From: Endozoicomonas gorgoniicola
Lineage (GTDB): Bacteria > Pseudomonadota > Gammaproteobacteria > Pseudomonadales > Endozoicomonadaceae
NCBI RefSeq assembly: GCF_025562715.2
Contig: NZ_JAPFCC010000001.1
Coordinates: 3,366,501-3,430,500, forward strand
Direction: 5' to 3'
Length of the DNA: 64,000 nucleotides
The position numbers and the translations under genes are program-made. This document shows positions 1 through 12,400 of the stretch, piece by piece. The first letter of the stretch is position 1. Every line of letters starts with the position of its first letter. A model generated the notes under the pieces. That model saw nothing but the letters and a program-made list of their open reading frames with translations. It did no database searches and had not been told where the DNA came from.

Positions 1-2
1 AC

Positions 3-110
3 CGGTCACGCGTGATGGAAAAAATGGGAACCAAATCTCTGGCCCATCTGGTACGTCAGGTAATGCAGGTTAAAGATCATCTGGAAGGTGAGTTTAACTT
101 CAAGATTTAA
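3..110 (+). CDS. FixJ/NarL-type response regulator, C-terminal end (partial)
   Basis: The gene enters from the left edge. The visible 35 residues (HRSRVMEKMG, then SLAHLVRQ) match the last helices of a LuxR-type helix-turn-helix, with the VHRSRVMEKM pattern typical of FixJ-class two-component regulators. The receiver domain and most of the DNA-binding domain lie outside the window, so the regulated pathway cannot be named. A second, degenerate receiver gene follows at 538 on the same strand, so the two may belong to one signalling locus. Confidence 0.75.
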   Translation, partial: RSRVMEKMGTKSLAHLVRQVMQVKDHLEGEFNFKI

Positions 111-537
111 GTAAATCCCATTAGTTAAACCGGGGCAGAGTGAACCATTGAAACCCATAACACTCTGCCAGCGGTTACCCTCACGGGTAAAAACTGCAGC
201 GCCCATCTTCTCAGTTTCGGCTTGATACCAGACGATCAACGGATTTCTACCATCAGAACCAGCGGGTAGCATCCCTTTGCAATTCGTCACGAAACTGGAA
301 CAAAAGCTTTAAGTACTCCCCGTACAACGTCTAGTAAATCCCTCCATTCAGCAATTCAGACTCTAAATCTAAACTTCTTTCAGTCTTAGTGGTAACCCGC
401 CACATCGCCTGGTTATCAAGCCCTGCAGCTAAAAGCTATAGTTTCTTGTTAGAGCTTCTTGTTAGAGCTTCTCAACAAAGAGACTATTTTTAGAACAGCG
501 GGGTCTAACGCCCTATTAAATCATCAAGGCCGCCTAT
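111..537. other. Intergenic stretch, no supported gene
   Basis: I see no convincing gene here. An antisense reading frame (290 down to 6) runs back over the end of the response regulator. It has protein-like stretches but no family I recognise and no clear ribosome binding site. A 13-bp unit, TTCTTGTTAGAGC, is repeated in direct tandem at 443-455 and 456-468. Confidence 0.4.
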
Positions 538-927
538 ATGAATCTGGCTAAACAAGCAATCGTGTATCTTCTTGAAAAAGATACCAGCATTACCGATACC
601 ATCCGCAGCCTGTGTGATGAAAAATCCATGATGCTTGAATGCTTTGATTCCGGACCAGAGCTGCTGCGCGCTATAGATCTTCAGGTGCCTGCCTGTATCG
701 TTGCGGCAGACAACGTGCCTGTTGGCCATGCATTGACATTGATGGAAGCACTGGACGCCTGTCATCAGGATATCCCGGTCATCATTCTGGGTGAGCACAG
801 TGATGTGTCCAGCGCCGTAGCAGCCATTAAAGCCGGTGCCATCGATTACATCGAAAAGCCGGTCATCTACGGCCGCCTGGCAGAGCATTTCAATCAGGCA
901 CTGGCTCGCACAGCATTAACGAGCTAA
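538..927 (+). CDS. Stand-alone degenerate receiver-domain protein
   Basis: This 129-residue protein has the length and secondary-structure pattern of a single CheY-like receiver: an N-terminal beta strand (AIVYLLEKD), a beta-3 strand ending in CIVAADNVP, and a C-terminal AGAIDYIEKP that keeps the conserved Lys-Pro. Compared with FixJ receivers the phosphorylation chemistry looks lost. The acidic pocket reads E13-K14-D15 instead of two aspartates, the phospho-acceptor position is Ala57 (with Asp58 next to it), and the conserved Thr/Ser is replaced by Gly. It is probably a pseudo-receiver that acts by protein contact. It overlaps the 3' end of sbcB on the other strand by 12 bp. Confidence 0.7.
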   Translation: MNLAKQAIVYLLEKDTSITDTIRSLCDEKSMMLECFDSGPELLRAIDLQVPACIVAADNVPVGHALTLMEALDACHQDIPVIILGEHSDVSSAVAAIKAGAIDYIEKPVIYGRLAEHFNQALARTALTS

Positions 928-2349
928 ACCGGCTTGCAGTTGGTCGGCGTAAGCGGCCAACTGATCAAGCAACTTAAGCGCATCAGCCGAAGCCCCTTGC
1001 TTCGCACTGTCCAGATCGCTCCGGAACTGACTAAACCCAAGTACAGCGGAGTCCTGACCGGATAATCTCTGGCGTCGGAACTCATGCCACCTGAGAGACT
1101 CTTCCTGATCCAGTGTTTCAGGGTAATGACGCCCACGATATCTGAACAGCATTTCATCAAGACGACCGTCTTCAAACGACAAGTGCAAATTCCCAAGTGA
1201 CTCCGGGGTCGCTTCTGAAATCCGTTCCATCAGGCGTTTATCCGCCCAGGAAAAAAAGCCACCTGAGTACAGCATTTGATCAGGGTCCTGAGTCTCTTTG
1301 CCTGACGAACCGGTAAAGACAGCCTGTACCTTTTCAGCCAGCTCCGGAATGTTCAGTAGCATTTCCCGATGACGAAAGCAGGTGTCCAGATCAATATTGA
1401 GCCTTGCCTGATCTTCTGCCCTCAATACCTTCAGAGGTGCCAGTGCCGGACATTTATTGAGACTGACACCCTTCAGCGGAATACGCTCCCGTGTCTCCCC
1501 TTCCTGCCTTGGGGTAAAAAGGTTGTCCTGAATCTCTTCCACAGACATTGCCAGCAAAGGCGCTGGATCAACACTCAGGTCATACACAAACACCTGGTTC
1601 CGGTTCCGGGGGTGCTCAACCAGAGGCAGTACGACAGCCAGACACTGTTTTGCCAACCCAAACATACCGGAAACGTGAACAACCGGCTGTTTTGTATGGA
1701 GGCCCAGCAAAGCTCCGGCCTTGTCTTTGAAGCGATGATCCAGATAAAACTGGAATAACTTAGGCTGTTTTTCCCGAATCAACCGGGCCAGGGCGATAGT
1801 AGCACGGACATCAGACAGCGCATCGTGGGCAGCTCCGTGTTCAATGCCATTGGCTTTGGTCAGTTCTTCCAGCTTATAACTGTTAAAGCCATCTTCTCGT
1901 TTTGGCCACTGGATTCCATCAGGCCGTAAAGCCCCCGTCATACGCACCAGGTCAATCAAATCCCAGCGGCTGTTGCCATTGGCTCTTTCCCGAAGATAAG
2001 GGTCATGAAAATTCCGATAGAGGCTGTTCCTGATGACCTCGTCATCAAAACGAATGCTGTTGTAACCTGCTGCGCAGGTGCCGGGAACCATCAGCTCATC
2101 AAGAACGTGCTGAATAAACTCCGGCTCAGACAGACCTCTGGCATTGACAGCCTGAGGCGTTAAACCTGTGACCAGGGTCGCCATGGGATGAGGCAGATGA
2201 TCATCGGGCAACTTGCAGAAGAGGTTGACCGGCTCTCCAATCTCATTGAGTTCCGCATCAGTACGAATAGCAGCAAACTGCGATGGCCAGTCGGTGGCAG
2301 GATTGGTGCCAACGGTCTCAAAATCGAACCATAAAAAACTTTTTAGCAT
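916..2349 (-). CDS. sbcB: Exodeoxyribonuclease I
   Basis: The 477-residue protein has the usual length of exonuclease I, the 3'-5' single-strand DNA exonuclease that acts in mismatch repair and recombination. The N-terminal DEDD nuclease domain is visible: D9 and E11 in WFDFETVG, the Asp of NSIRFDDEV, and the HDALSDVRAT block carrying the last His and Asp. The SH3-like and C-terminal helical regions follow at normal length. The gene starts 13 bp after the stop of the yigZ-like gene on the same strand, so the two are probably co-transcribed. No disruption is seen. Confidence 0.95.
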   Translation of the reverse strand: MLKSFLWFDFETVGTNPATDWPSQFAAIRTDAELNEIGEPVNLFCKLPDDHLPHPMATLVTGLTPQAVNARGLSEPEFIQHVLDELMVPGTCAAGYNSIRFDDEVIRNSLYRNFHDPYLRERANGNSRWDLIDLVRMTGALRPDGIQWPKREDGFNSYKLEELTKANGIEHGAAHDALSDVRATIALARLIREKQPKLFQFYLDHRFKDKAGALLGLHTKQPVVHVSGMFGLAKQCLAVVLPLVEHPRNRNQVFVYDLSVDPAPLLAMSVEEIQDNLFTPRQEGETRERIPLKGVSLNKCPALAPLKVLRAEDQARLNIDLDTCFRHREMLLNIPELAEKVQAVFTGSSGKETQDPDQMLYSGGFFSWADKRLMERISEATPESLGNLHLSFEDGRLDEMLFRYRGRHYPETLDQEESLRWHEFRRQRLSGQDSAVLGFSQFRSDLDSAKQGASADALKLLDQLAAYADQLQAGLAR

Positions 2350-2362
2350 AGAAATATCCGGG

Positions 2363-2992
2363 TTAGTCGTCTGACCATCTTAGGATTGCCTGCCCTTTAC
2401 TGGCCTCTGACACCCTGAGCCCAAAGGACTGATGCTCAGAATCAGGAAGTGAGACCTGTAATTCAACGACTTCAGAATAGCTATGGCTGACCACTTCCCC
2501 CCCAAAGCCTTCCAGCAAATGTCTGACAACCTGTTCAGAGGCATAATCAATAATCACTATACCCGTTTTCATTGCCACACGCTGTTCAACCGGCAACGCA
2601 TCACAGGCCGCCTGAACCGAAGCACCATAGGCCCTGACCAGGCCACCAGCCCCCAGCTTAATACCACCAAAATAACGTACGACAACAGCACACAGTTCGC
2701 CAATGCCTTTGTGCTGAAGAACGTTCAGCATCGGCTTACCGGCAGTGCCACCGGGCTCCCCGTCGTCATCAAAACCTACCACCGTATTACCTTCCGGAGG
2801 ACCGGCGATAAAAGCGAGGCAGTGATGGGAGGCATCAGGGAAACGTTGTCTCAGACTGGACTGAAACAACAGGGCTTCGTTTCGGGAAGAGACACGGGCA
2901 AGAAAACAGATAAAACGGCTGCGCTTTATTTCGGTTTCCACTTCAATAAAGTCGCCAACCGCCAGGGCAGGTACAGCATAATCCTGAGACAT
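2363..2992 (-). CDS. yigZ: YigZ/IMPACT family protein
   Basis: This is a protein of about 209 residues with the N-terminal UPF0029/IMPACT fold. Diagnostic blocks are KRSRFICFLA, DASHHCLAF, DDDGEPGGTAGKPML and VVRYFGGIKLGAGGLVRAY, followed by the shorter C-terminal DUF1949-like domain. I chose the ATG at 2992 (MSQDYAVP) rather than the TTG 24 bp upstream because family members start close to this point. The family's biochemical role is poorly defined and has been linked to translation factors. It sits upstream of sbcB and downstream of the PilZ gene, all on the minus strand. Confidence 0.9.
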   Translation of the reverse strand: MSQDYAVPALAVGDFIEVETEIKRSRFICFLARVSSRNEALLFQSSLRQRFPDASHHCLAFIAGPPEGNTVVGFDDDGEPGGTAGKPMLNVLQHKGIGELCAVVVRYFGGIKLGAGGLVRAYGASVQAACDALPVEQRVAMKTGIVIIDYASEQVVRHLLEGFGGEVVSHSYSEVVELQVSLPDSEHQSFGLRVSEASKGQAILRWSDD

Positions 2993-3052
2993 GAAGTAAC
3001 AGATCCAGAGTTTCAACGTTATGACACCCCGGAACCTGTCGGACTTAAGGTG

Positions 3053-3412
3053 TCACTCTATTTCCTGAAAAGTAAAAAACTCTTTCAGGGATTCAACCAG
3101 ATCAATAATATCACTGTCAGCATTGACAATGCTGTAGCCGGAGTCAAAAAACTCAGGCCCCACATCGGGTTTACACCAGTGGCACCGGGCCTCAAAGTCT
3201 ACCGGCGTATGATCACCCGGAAGAATAATACGCATACTGTAAACCGCACCGATTAAAACGGGTACAGTGCTGATCAACATCAGCCCGTTACTGCTGATAT
3301 TGCCAATACTGCCCATCTCTCTCATGGTATTGCGATTATAAACCCGCAAATATTCATTTAACTGGTGTCGTTTGATGGTTCGGCTTTCCTTGCCTTTTGG
3401 TATCAGTGACAT
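3053..3412 (-). CDS. PilZ-domain protein
   Basis: This 119-residue single-domain protein has the PilZ signature for cyclic-di-GMP binding: an arginine-containing start (KRHQLNEYLRVYNR) and a D/NxSxxG-type block reading IGNISSNGLML. The spacing is compatible with a c-di-GMP receptor, although the usual RxxxR is imperfect (R-T-I-K-R). The start at 3412 has a GGAG-rich leader that includes the stop codon of the giant gene upstream, only 15 bp away. The pair is therefore probably one transcript, which would put the PilZ protein under the same control as the giant coiled-coil protein. Confidence 0.8.
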   Translation of the reverse strand: MSLIPKGKESRTIKRHQLNEYLRVYNRNTMREMGSIGNISSNGLMLISTVPVLIGAVYSMRIILPGDHTPVDFEARCHWCKPDVGPEFFDSGYSIVNADSDIIDLVESLKEFFTFQEIE

Positions 3413-3427
3413 TCCCTGCTCACTCCT

Positions 3428-6400
3428 TTACTGCGTTTTAACGGTAAACTGTTGCATCATGTTCGCCTGTCGCGTCATGAAATCCACTTTGGCTTCTGAC
3501 TCTTCCTGACGATCCCTGTAAAAAACGTTCATTTCATTCAGAGCCTGTTCTTTCCATTCACCAAGACATTGCCTGAAAACCGGGCTATCGAGCCTGGCAC
3601 AAAAATCTCTTATGGCGTCATCATCTTTCTGTACCTGTTTCAGACGTCTGGCGGTATTAATCAGCTCATCCACCTCTTTTTCCGGATCGGTTTTTACACT
3701 CAAGTCCGGAGTACTGGAAAATCTGGCTTTCGAATGACGATTGAGATGCGGGATTCTTGGCAGCCGACCAGCCCGTGAGGAAGGTCTTGCTTTTGGCGAC
3801 CTCTCACTCTGTGCAACAGAGTCGCCAAACAGCATATTCGAAAATTCGTAGTTGTTTTCTAAAACCCTGACTTCACTATTGACCGTTTTTCTCCAGGTAA
3901 TAAGATAAATACCTGTAAATTCTGAGTTAGTGGCAGTGGCATCTATCCCTTTCTTTTTAACAGGCGCTTTTTTCTTAGCCTCCTGCTGAGTGAGGATTCT
4001 CTTTCTTTCATTTTCCTTTTCCCTTTCAAGACTGGTGTAGTGAACACCCAGCTTGTGACTTGAATTAGTCACAAATTTTGCGCATGAATCGTTTATGTTT
4101 TCTATAATAGAGTCTCTTAACAACGGGGTAATATGGGTTGTAAAAGACACATTAGTCAGGGCATCCATCATTTTTACATAACGCTTTTTCATGTCTGTCT
4201 TTAACTCGATGGCCAGATCATCCAGACTGCCACTGGGCTGGCTTTGCTTATCCAGTACTGACCGAAAATCAGAAATCTCTTTTTCCGCCTGTTCACATAC
4301 TTTTGTAAGACCTCTCAAGTTTCGGATATACGATCCTGCAGCTTTTTTGTCAGTCGCCTTCTTGTTTGAAGCAACAGACTTGTCAGCCTGGAGTATATGC
4401 GACTCAATCTCTCTGGCCCTCTGCACAAAAACCTCTCTGGCCTGGATCGCTTTTTCATACAACTCTTTCCGTACCATTTTTAAGGGATCTGTCACCACTT
4501 GCTCAAGCCCGCTGGTCATAATTTCATCAGCACACCGCTTAATCTGTTGTTTAACAAAGTCAGGCGTAACCGTCTCTTTTACTTCTGATATATCCATCTG
4601 CTTCTTAGCAACACGCCGTGGGCTCTGCTGCATCAACGCTTCAGTCGTGTCCCGGAATGACTGAAGAATCATAGTCTGCTTCCGTTCACTGCCAAGCTGT
4701 TTTTTAACGTCTTCACTAAAGGTCAGTTTCTGACAAGCGCCAGCACAACCCTGCTGAAGCCACTGATGCTCTTTTTCCAGCTGCCCACTCACATGGCTGC
4801 GAATCTGTGCCTGTTCCAGCAACGCTTCATAATGTCGGGTGTCCTCATTTTGTTCACGTTTTGCCATTTCCACAAAAGCCAGCTCCACCCAGGCTTTCTT
4901 TGCCTTCCATTCGAGTTTTTTCAGTTGGGCAAGGTCTTCAGCAAATTGACCGAGAATACCGGACCGGGACCATTCGACCGTCTTTAAATGCTGTAACTGC
5001 TCCTGCATCTGGTTCTCCAGTCGTGCATCCAGAGCCGCTTTTATAAGACCAGAGTTGTCTTTATGGGTCTTTCTGATCTGCTTTTCAGCCTCAACATCAT
5101 CCTCAACATCCAGCGGCTGATTAACCAGCTTTCTTTGTGCGCTGCTCAGGTTCTCCTGATTAGCCCCGGCATGTTCATTCACTTTCGCCTTTGCCGTTTC
5201 CAGCTCCGGGGACAGAGCCATCAGCGTTTCTTTCTGCGGTGAGTCTGAACAGATGCCAGCTACAGCGCTCATATCCACCACAATAAACAACTTCTGAAGG
5301 TTTCTTGGTGTCGAACGTCGCATTAAACGACCCAGCTGCTGAGCGGCTGCATCGACCCTGCCTTCTTTGCCCTGCTCAACCAGCCCCAGGCAGACGCCGA
5401 CCGAACCGGCCGACTTGCCATCCGGACCTTTCTGTGGGGCGTCCGTTCCTTCGGATTGTTCCAGCGTAAAGTACACATCAATGCCTGTGCCGCCTTCCTG
5501 CCGCATTAAGGCTTCTTCTTCAGGCAATACCGTCGCTCCGGCCTCCTGACCATAGCGTGGGTCATCCTCCAGGTATTGCTGCATCTCCTTCTGTTTGTTG
5601 TAAAACACCATTCCCCTGACTTTTTGCGCCTGCGTCGGAGCGTACTCCTTTCTGGCGGTTTTCAGGTCTTCATAAAACGCTTTGGCTTTCTCAACCGTCT
5701 TATCGCCGGACTCGGTACCATCAAAAACCAGTACTGACCGATCGGTACCGACCTTGTTCACAACCTGCCTGAGCAACTCGGGACGATTGTCGGTGGCCGG
5801 GGCCGTGACAAAAATGGGTTCAGCCTTACTCATCCAGAAATTAAATCGCTGCTGGGTGGTAAAAGGATCGGTATGGGCCAGTTCTTTGATGTCTTCCGCC
5901 CTGTCTGCTTCTGCTACGACCGCCTGGGCGTAATTAGTACCCGGGGTTGCACATAACAGATGCCTGCGGCTGCAACTCATAACGTATTCATCGTGACTTC
6001 GGATGATATCGTCCATCGTCAGCGTATAGTGGGGCAATGCACTGACCGCCCGCCGGGTAGCATCCAGTATGCTTTGCGGATCTCCGGTTCTGTATGGCAC
6101 AACCAGACTGACCCACTCATCAATAAAGGTGGGTGATTTAGCCAGTACCGAAAAAACTGAGTGAAGTCGATCCACAACCCTCTGCTCAGAGGGCTGAAGG
6201 TCACCTTTTGACTCGAGTGCATTTAACAGGTGCTTCAAAATCTGGACATCTTTTACAGATATCCCGACAGGTGCCTGCCCCTCCTGACGAAGCACGGTCT
6301 GACGCTGGTTTTCAGGCACTTCCGGGGCAACACCCAGCACGATATTTTCTATTTTTCTGACCGCCTCTTCTGTCCACCACGCGTGTCCCGGTTTTACAAA

Positions 6401-9400
6401 ATCCTTTTCAAGATCCAGCCTGCGATAAACCTTTCCTTTGGCGGCATAAAAGCGGGACAAGTCAATATCCAGCTCTGACTGGTTAGTGACCGGAGCGCAG
6501 ACAACCACACTGCAATCTTTTTGCCCCTCTGCCAGCTCTGCAGCATGGGCTGTGAGGATTTTGAGAATGGTCGACTTACCCCAACCTGTTCCCTTATGGG
6601 ATACCCTCGACATCGACTTGTCACTGGCACCATCTGCCATGCAGTCCGTTAACTGCTGCAGTGCGGCATTCACCTCTTCAATCTGGTTCGCCCTTAAAAC
6701 GGTGCGGGCTCTTCGCTCAAAGGACAGCTTTGCCAGCACATCCGTTGTTAAGGGGGCATCAGCATAGTTTTCCAGTGACCGGTGAATATTCTCCTGCGCA
6801 GTGGCGCAATCAGCCATGCCCAGATTAATCTCCCTACACCGATCCGCATAAGCGGCACGATCTCCCCCTTTCACATCAATCATCATGGGTGCGTCCGCTG
6901 CCAGCTGTTTCAGGTCACGCTTTATGCTTTCCTGCCGGGAAAGAATCTGCTGAGTCTGGGCAAGGTCGTTCTCAGCCAGCATAAGGTTGGCAACAAGATT
7001 AATAAACTGACCATCCTTACAGTGAGCAGGCAACCGGCCTCGCTCAAAATCCGCCATTACCTGGTTCAGAATCTGTCGTTCTGAATAACGGCTGAACGTC
7101 TTCTGATCAGCACTGGACACCTGCTGAACAATTTGTTTCCGTAAAACAGCCATCTGCTCGCCCAGACGAGTACAGTGTTCCCGGTTCACTGTCATTACAC
7201 GATCAAGTCGTCGTACAACAAAGGCGGGAGAACCTTCAGGTGGTTCTTCGTCCATGGAAGCAGGAATATACTGAGGCTTAAGCTCACACCCTTCAAACAC
7301 ATAAAGAGGTTTGAACACTTCCTTACGAAACCTGGCCTGTTCTGCTGCCTGCTCCACTAATACCGGGTCACTATCGTGTTTCAGACGCTCCTGACAGGTG
7401 CTGATAAAAGCATCTCCGGCAATATTGAAGGTCGCATCGACATTGAATGAGTCATAATGCTCAGGGTTGTACTCTCTAAGACTCGTGGCACTTTTATGCT
7501 GTTCTTCGCGTTTGGTTTTGATGATATTTCTTAACGGATTAAGCGACACCGTGTAAAACTGGAGATCATCAGAAGCATCAACCGTTTCGATGGGTGCCTT
7601 CACAGGATGATCAACGGCAGAATCCAGATACAGCTGATGCGCCTGAGCTTCACAGTTGACAGGCAGCCATTTGCGTCTGCTGCCCAGAACCGCCTGAACC
7701 AGAGGCTGTTTTTCAACCGCCGCATGCGATTCGTTGTTCGGTTTGAGTAAGACGACCTCTGATAAAAAGCGTGCCTGTTGCAGCTCTTCAACCGGCTTGT
7801 TACTGATAGTTCGAGGCACCAGCTGGCCAGAAGTATCCACTTCATAAAGGAAATATTGCGGGTTGCTCCTGGTCTTTTGCAGCAGCAAAATGCCGATATT
7901 ACCCTGGTCATCCCGAACGGGAATCCAGTCTCTTTGTACCGGAACTCCTGAACGGTTTTCAAAAGGCACTTCCAGATTCGGATAATCCAGCAAAAGCGTG
8001 GGGTCAACCGTCCAGACAGCTCCGCCCATCGCTACTTTCCATTTAGCGGGCTGCCATTTAGCGGGCTGTCGTTTATCACGTTTCTCTTCAAAGACCAGAG
8101 GAGGAATGCACTTGTCATTCTGCAACTGCAGATAGCGGGTACCGGTGACGATACTCTGCTTAACGCTGGCTGTTCCGGCGCCATCAAAAAAGGTATTAAA
8201 GAGTGCGTTAGTATTTTGCCCAAGGTCAGTAATGCGGTAACTGCCGTTTACTCTGGAGACTGCAGTACTATCCAGCAACTGCTGCCCCGTACCCTCTTTA
8301 AAACAGTCCAGAACCTGTCGATGAGGATGGACGACCAGTTTATTGCCCTTATGGGATTGTCCACGAAACGCCTCAGCACTGCCTTCCAGTGCTTTTTCCT
8401 CGTTCTGGCAGCCTTTGACCTGATTAATCAGCTTTTCTCGCTTAGAACCCTGCTTCTTACTGGAAAAATCACCTTCATTCGACGTGACTTTGGCAGTAAC
8501 CAGCCTTGAGGCATTTCTGGACTCCAGATCAAATCGACATGCGTCGTACAACTCGCTAAAGGTCGGCATATCAACCAGACCATGTTTCTGTCGCATATCC
8601 CTGAGCCAGGCACTGGATGCCGCCGTGTAGTTGTACCAGGGCTTATCAATACCCAGATGCTCTTTACGCACACTGGCCAGAAACGACAGGACATCACGGG
8701 CAAATTCCGGATTATCCAACAGCGACAAAGCCAGTTGCTTGCCAGACTCACCTCTGGGATCGTCCGGATCAGCGGGAGCAAAGTCAGCGGCACTGTCTGT
8801 GCGATCACCTTCAGCAGCGCTCTCAATCGCAGCCACGGCACCGGCAATCTGTTCTTCCATGTAATGCCGGGCATTAGGAGAAACAGCGTTTGCCAACTCC
8901 AGAGGCAGCCGCCCGGGCAACATCCGCTGTAAAGCCTCTTTGTAAGCTAACAGGCTTTCCAGCGTTGAATCATCCTGCCCTTGCAGGGTCTGAATTTTCT
9001 CCTGAAACTGGCTCAACAATGTCGAACAGGCCGACGTTGCCAGAAATGCTGCCGTGTAGCCGTCCAGTTCTTTCTGAATGGATAAACTGGACGAATGTTG
9101 TTGCAAATGGCGCAATTTAACCAGAACCCGGGTCACCAGATCATGAGGGTTGTCGGAATTCGTCTGAACCAGACTTTCAAAAGGCTTGGTATGTTCATCA
9201 AAACCATGCTCTTTGATGAGTGCCTGCGCACTTTCAAAAGATTTCTGTTCTGCCTCAAACACTGCCGTGTTGGCATCAATCCTGGCCAGATATTTTTGTA
9301 CGGTTTTGCGGGAACCGGACGCTTGTTCGTCAGTTTTGTATTTATCTCTTAAACGTTGAACCTTGTCGTGGCACACCTTAAGAGCCAGAATCATTTGCTT

Positions 9401-12400
9401 CCGTTTTTCGGACTGACTGGGAGGTTCGTCAGGCTTATATTGATAAACCCTGCTGTTTTTTTCTATTTGTTCTATTTCTTCCTCAAGCGCAGCGCCCGCC
9501 CTGGATAAAGCTGCACCTATCTGATCGTCATCCCCTTCAGGTATTACATAACCAGAGTCGCTGGCCTTGAAGCTCTGAAGTTCCTGAACCAGCTGTTTAA
9601 TACCCAGCGGTTCAACAGTGCGCCCCGTGCTGTCAGGGTTAAGGGAATAACCAGAGTCTGTACTACTAATTTCGTCGGAATCACTTTCCTGAACCAGAGG
9701 TTTTTTCAGGTGTCTGAATCGTAAAAGAGCCTGTTGTTCATTAATGGCTTCATCTCTTTTCAGGAACGCCTCATCCCTGTCCTGAAGCGCCATTTCAGCA
9801 AGTTCTTTTTCAAACGCAACCTGTTTTTCCAGCTCAACTATTTTTACCTCTGTAACGTCAAGCTGTTCACTGGTCTTACGCTCTTGTTCCTCTAGCTCCT
9901 GATGGCTATCTTCCAGCGATTTAACACGGGCTTCCGTACTCTCCAGTTTAATCAACGTCTCTGAAAGCTCTGTCTGCTCATGCCCCAGTTGTTCCTGCTT
10001 CTGATTCAGTTGCTGCTGCAGGCTGTCAGTCTCTTCTCTGGCTGCCTGTAACTGACTCTCGACAGCAGTTTTTTCTTCTCTTATTAAAGCCAGGGCTTGC
10101 TGCTCTGCAATCAGATCATTTCCTGTTGATAACACCTGAGCTTCGGCGATTTCTGCTCTCTGCCGGGCAGCGCTCAACTCTTTATCCAGCCTGGATTCAA
10201 GCAGGGCGACTTTACTGGATGAACTTCCCAGGTCGTCTTTCAGCCGTTCAACGGCGAGGGTTTGCTGTTCAAGGTCATTAGTTTTAGTGGCGAGTTCAGT
10301 GGATACCTGAGCATGTGCCTTTTGAAGTGTCTCGTAATCTTCTGAGCTTTTTTTCTGTAGATTATCCAGCTCGTCTCTGAGGCGTTCTTCCTCATTCTTT
10401 AATTGTTCGTTTTCCGGCCTTAGTTTATTCAGATCATCTACAGCCTGCGTATGGGCTTGTTTTAATGCCTTGTGATCTTTCTTAGACTTATCAATCTGCG
10501 AGGATAAATATTCTATTCTTTTTTCAGCGGTTTCTGACCTGTTCCTGAGCTCGCCCAACTCTTTATTAAGCAAACTGCGTTCGCTATCCCAGAGGCGCTT
10601 TTCACTACTAAAGCCTGCTGTTTCTTCAATCAGCTTTTTATTGCTTTCGTTCAGCTGACTCTTAACGCTCTGATAATCAATTTGCAGTTCTGCCAGTGTT
10701 TCAGATTTTTCCGTCAAATCATAAATCTTGCGTTCTAAATCCAGCTTTTCGCTGGTTAATTCACTTTGAGCCAGTTTAAGCTTTCCAACTTCTTTAAGTT
10801 GCTCTTCTTTTTCACTCCTTAATCCTTCAGCCTGACCTTTCAACTGTGTATTGAGAACACGCTGCTGTTCCAGTTCGTAATTGACACTTTGCAAATCAGA
10901 TTCAGCCGCTTTAATCTGGCTGTCAGCTTTCGCTTTTTCTATCGTCAGTTTATTCAGCGCTTCATCAAGAGTATTAACCCTTTGCTCCCGCTGTTTCAGC
11001 TGATCCTCAACCTCCCTGATGGCGTGTTGATGTTTCAGCTCCAGCTCACCTTCCTGCACCCTGAGCTGTTCCAGTTTAAGCTCTGCTTTTTGCTTTTGTT
11101 GCAAAGTATCTTTTACGGCATCAGCCTGCTGGTCACGATCCGCAGTAATGGTTTTAACATCCTCCTGAAGCCGGGTCACTTTCTCTGAAAGGACTTTTAC
11201 ACCTTCATCCCCGTCATTGAGTGTTGCTATCTCTAATTCACGTTCCCTGAGCTGAACTTCCAGCTTCTGGATCTGCTCTGTTTTGTCACCAAGCTCTGCA
11301 AGGCATTCATCTCTTTTATTCTCAACCTCAGACTTCTTCTGCTCCAGTTCAGCTCTCGCTGCCTGCAGACCTTCCAACTCATCAGACAGTTTTTGTTCCC
11401 GACTGAGTGCCTGCTGATTTCTGGCTTGCTCTTCTTCAAGCTTTGTCTCAAAGTCATCCACACGACCCAGTGCGTCTTCGTGAGCTTTTTGAGCATCGCT
11501 CAGCAATGACTGTGACACTTCCAGCTGACTTTGCAATTTTTCAAGCGCTGTCTGTTGATCAAACAAGCGCTCCGTTTCTGCCTGAAGTTGCCCTTGCAGT
11601 TTTTCCTGTTCAGCGACAAAAGCCTGGCGCTCTTTACCGGAAGTGTCTTCCTGATTTCTTAATTTGCCCTGAAGCGCTCGAATCTGTGCTTCAAATTCAC
11701 TACGCTGCCGGTTCCAGGCCTTTTGTTCTTCTAACAGATTGTTCAGTTTGAATTCTGTTGCCTGCTTATCTTCCTCAACAGCATGGCGATCAGATTCAGA
11801 CTCTGTTAATGCCTTATCTTTTACTGCAAGCTCTTTCTCAAGAGTCAGCCTCTGCTGATCAAACTCCGCCTCTTTCTGGCTGATAACGACGGTATGTTGC
11901 TCTTGTTGTTCTTTTAGCGCCTGCTCAAGAGACTTCACCCCGGCACTGATCGTGGTCTGTGTCTTTTCAGCATCCGCCAGCTGTTGCAGGTATTGAGTCT
12001 CTTTATTTCTGAGTTCAACCAGCTCTTCTTCAAGCCTGGTTTCCTTATCTTTTAAACCAGCCAGTTCTGCCTGAGTTTTCTGTTCAGCTTCAGCCTGACT
12101 GGACAATTGCTGCCCTGCTTTATCAGCCTCTCCCTGAACGGTGTTGAGCGCTTCCTGAAGCTCACTGATTGTTTGCTGAGAGGTTGTTACCTCATCTTGC
12201 AACGCCCTCACTTTTTCTTCTGCGGTTTCCCGTTGTTTAGTGGCGGTTTCAATCTCTGACAGTTTCTGGTTCAGCACTTCCTGAGACTGTTCTACTTTTG
12301 CCTTCCAGTTTGCAGTTTCTTCTTCACTGTCTTTAAGCTTCGCCGCAAGTAACTGACTCTCTTCTGATGCCTCGATCAGCACCTGATCATGTTGTTTCTG

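Noticed and set aside
6..290. Antisense 94-residue frame at the left edge
   Set aside because: It overlaps the response regulator end on the other strand, has no family match by eye and no clear ribosome binding site. Part of it looks protein-like, so it may be a decayed gene, but I cannot support it.
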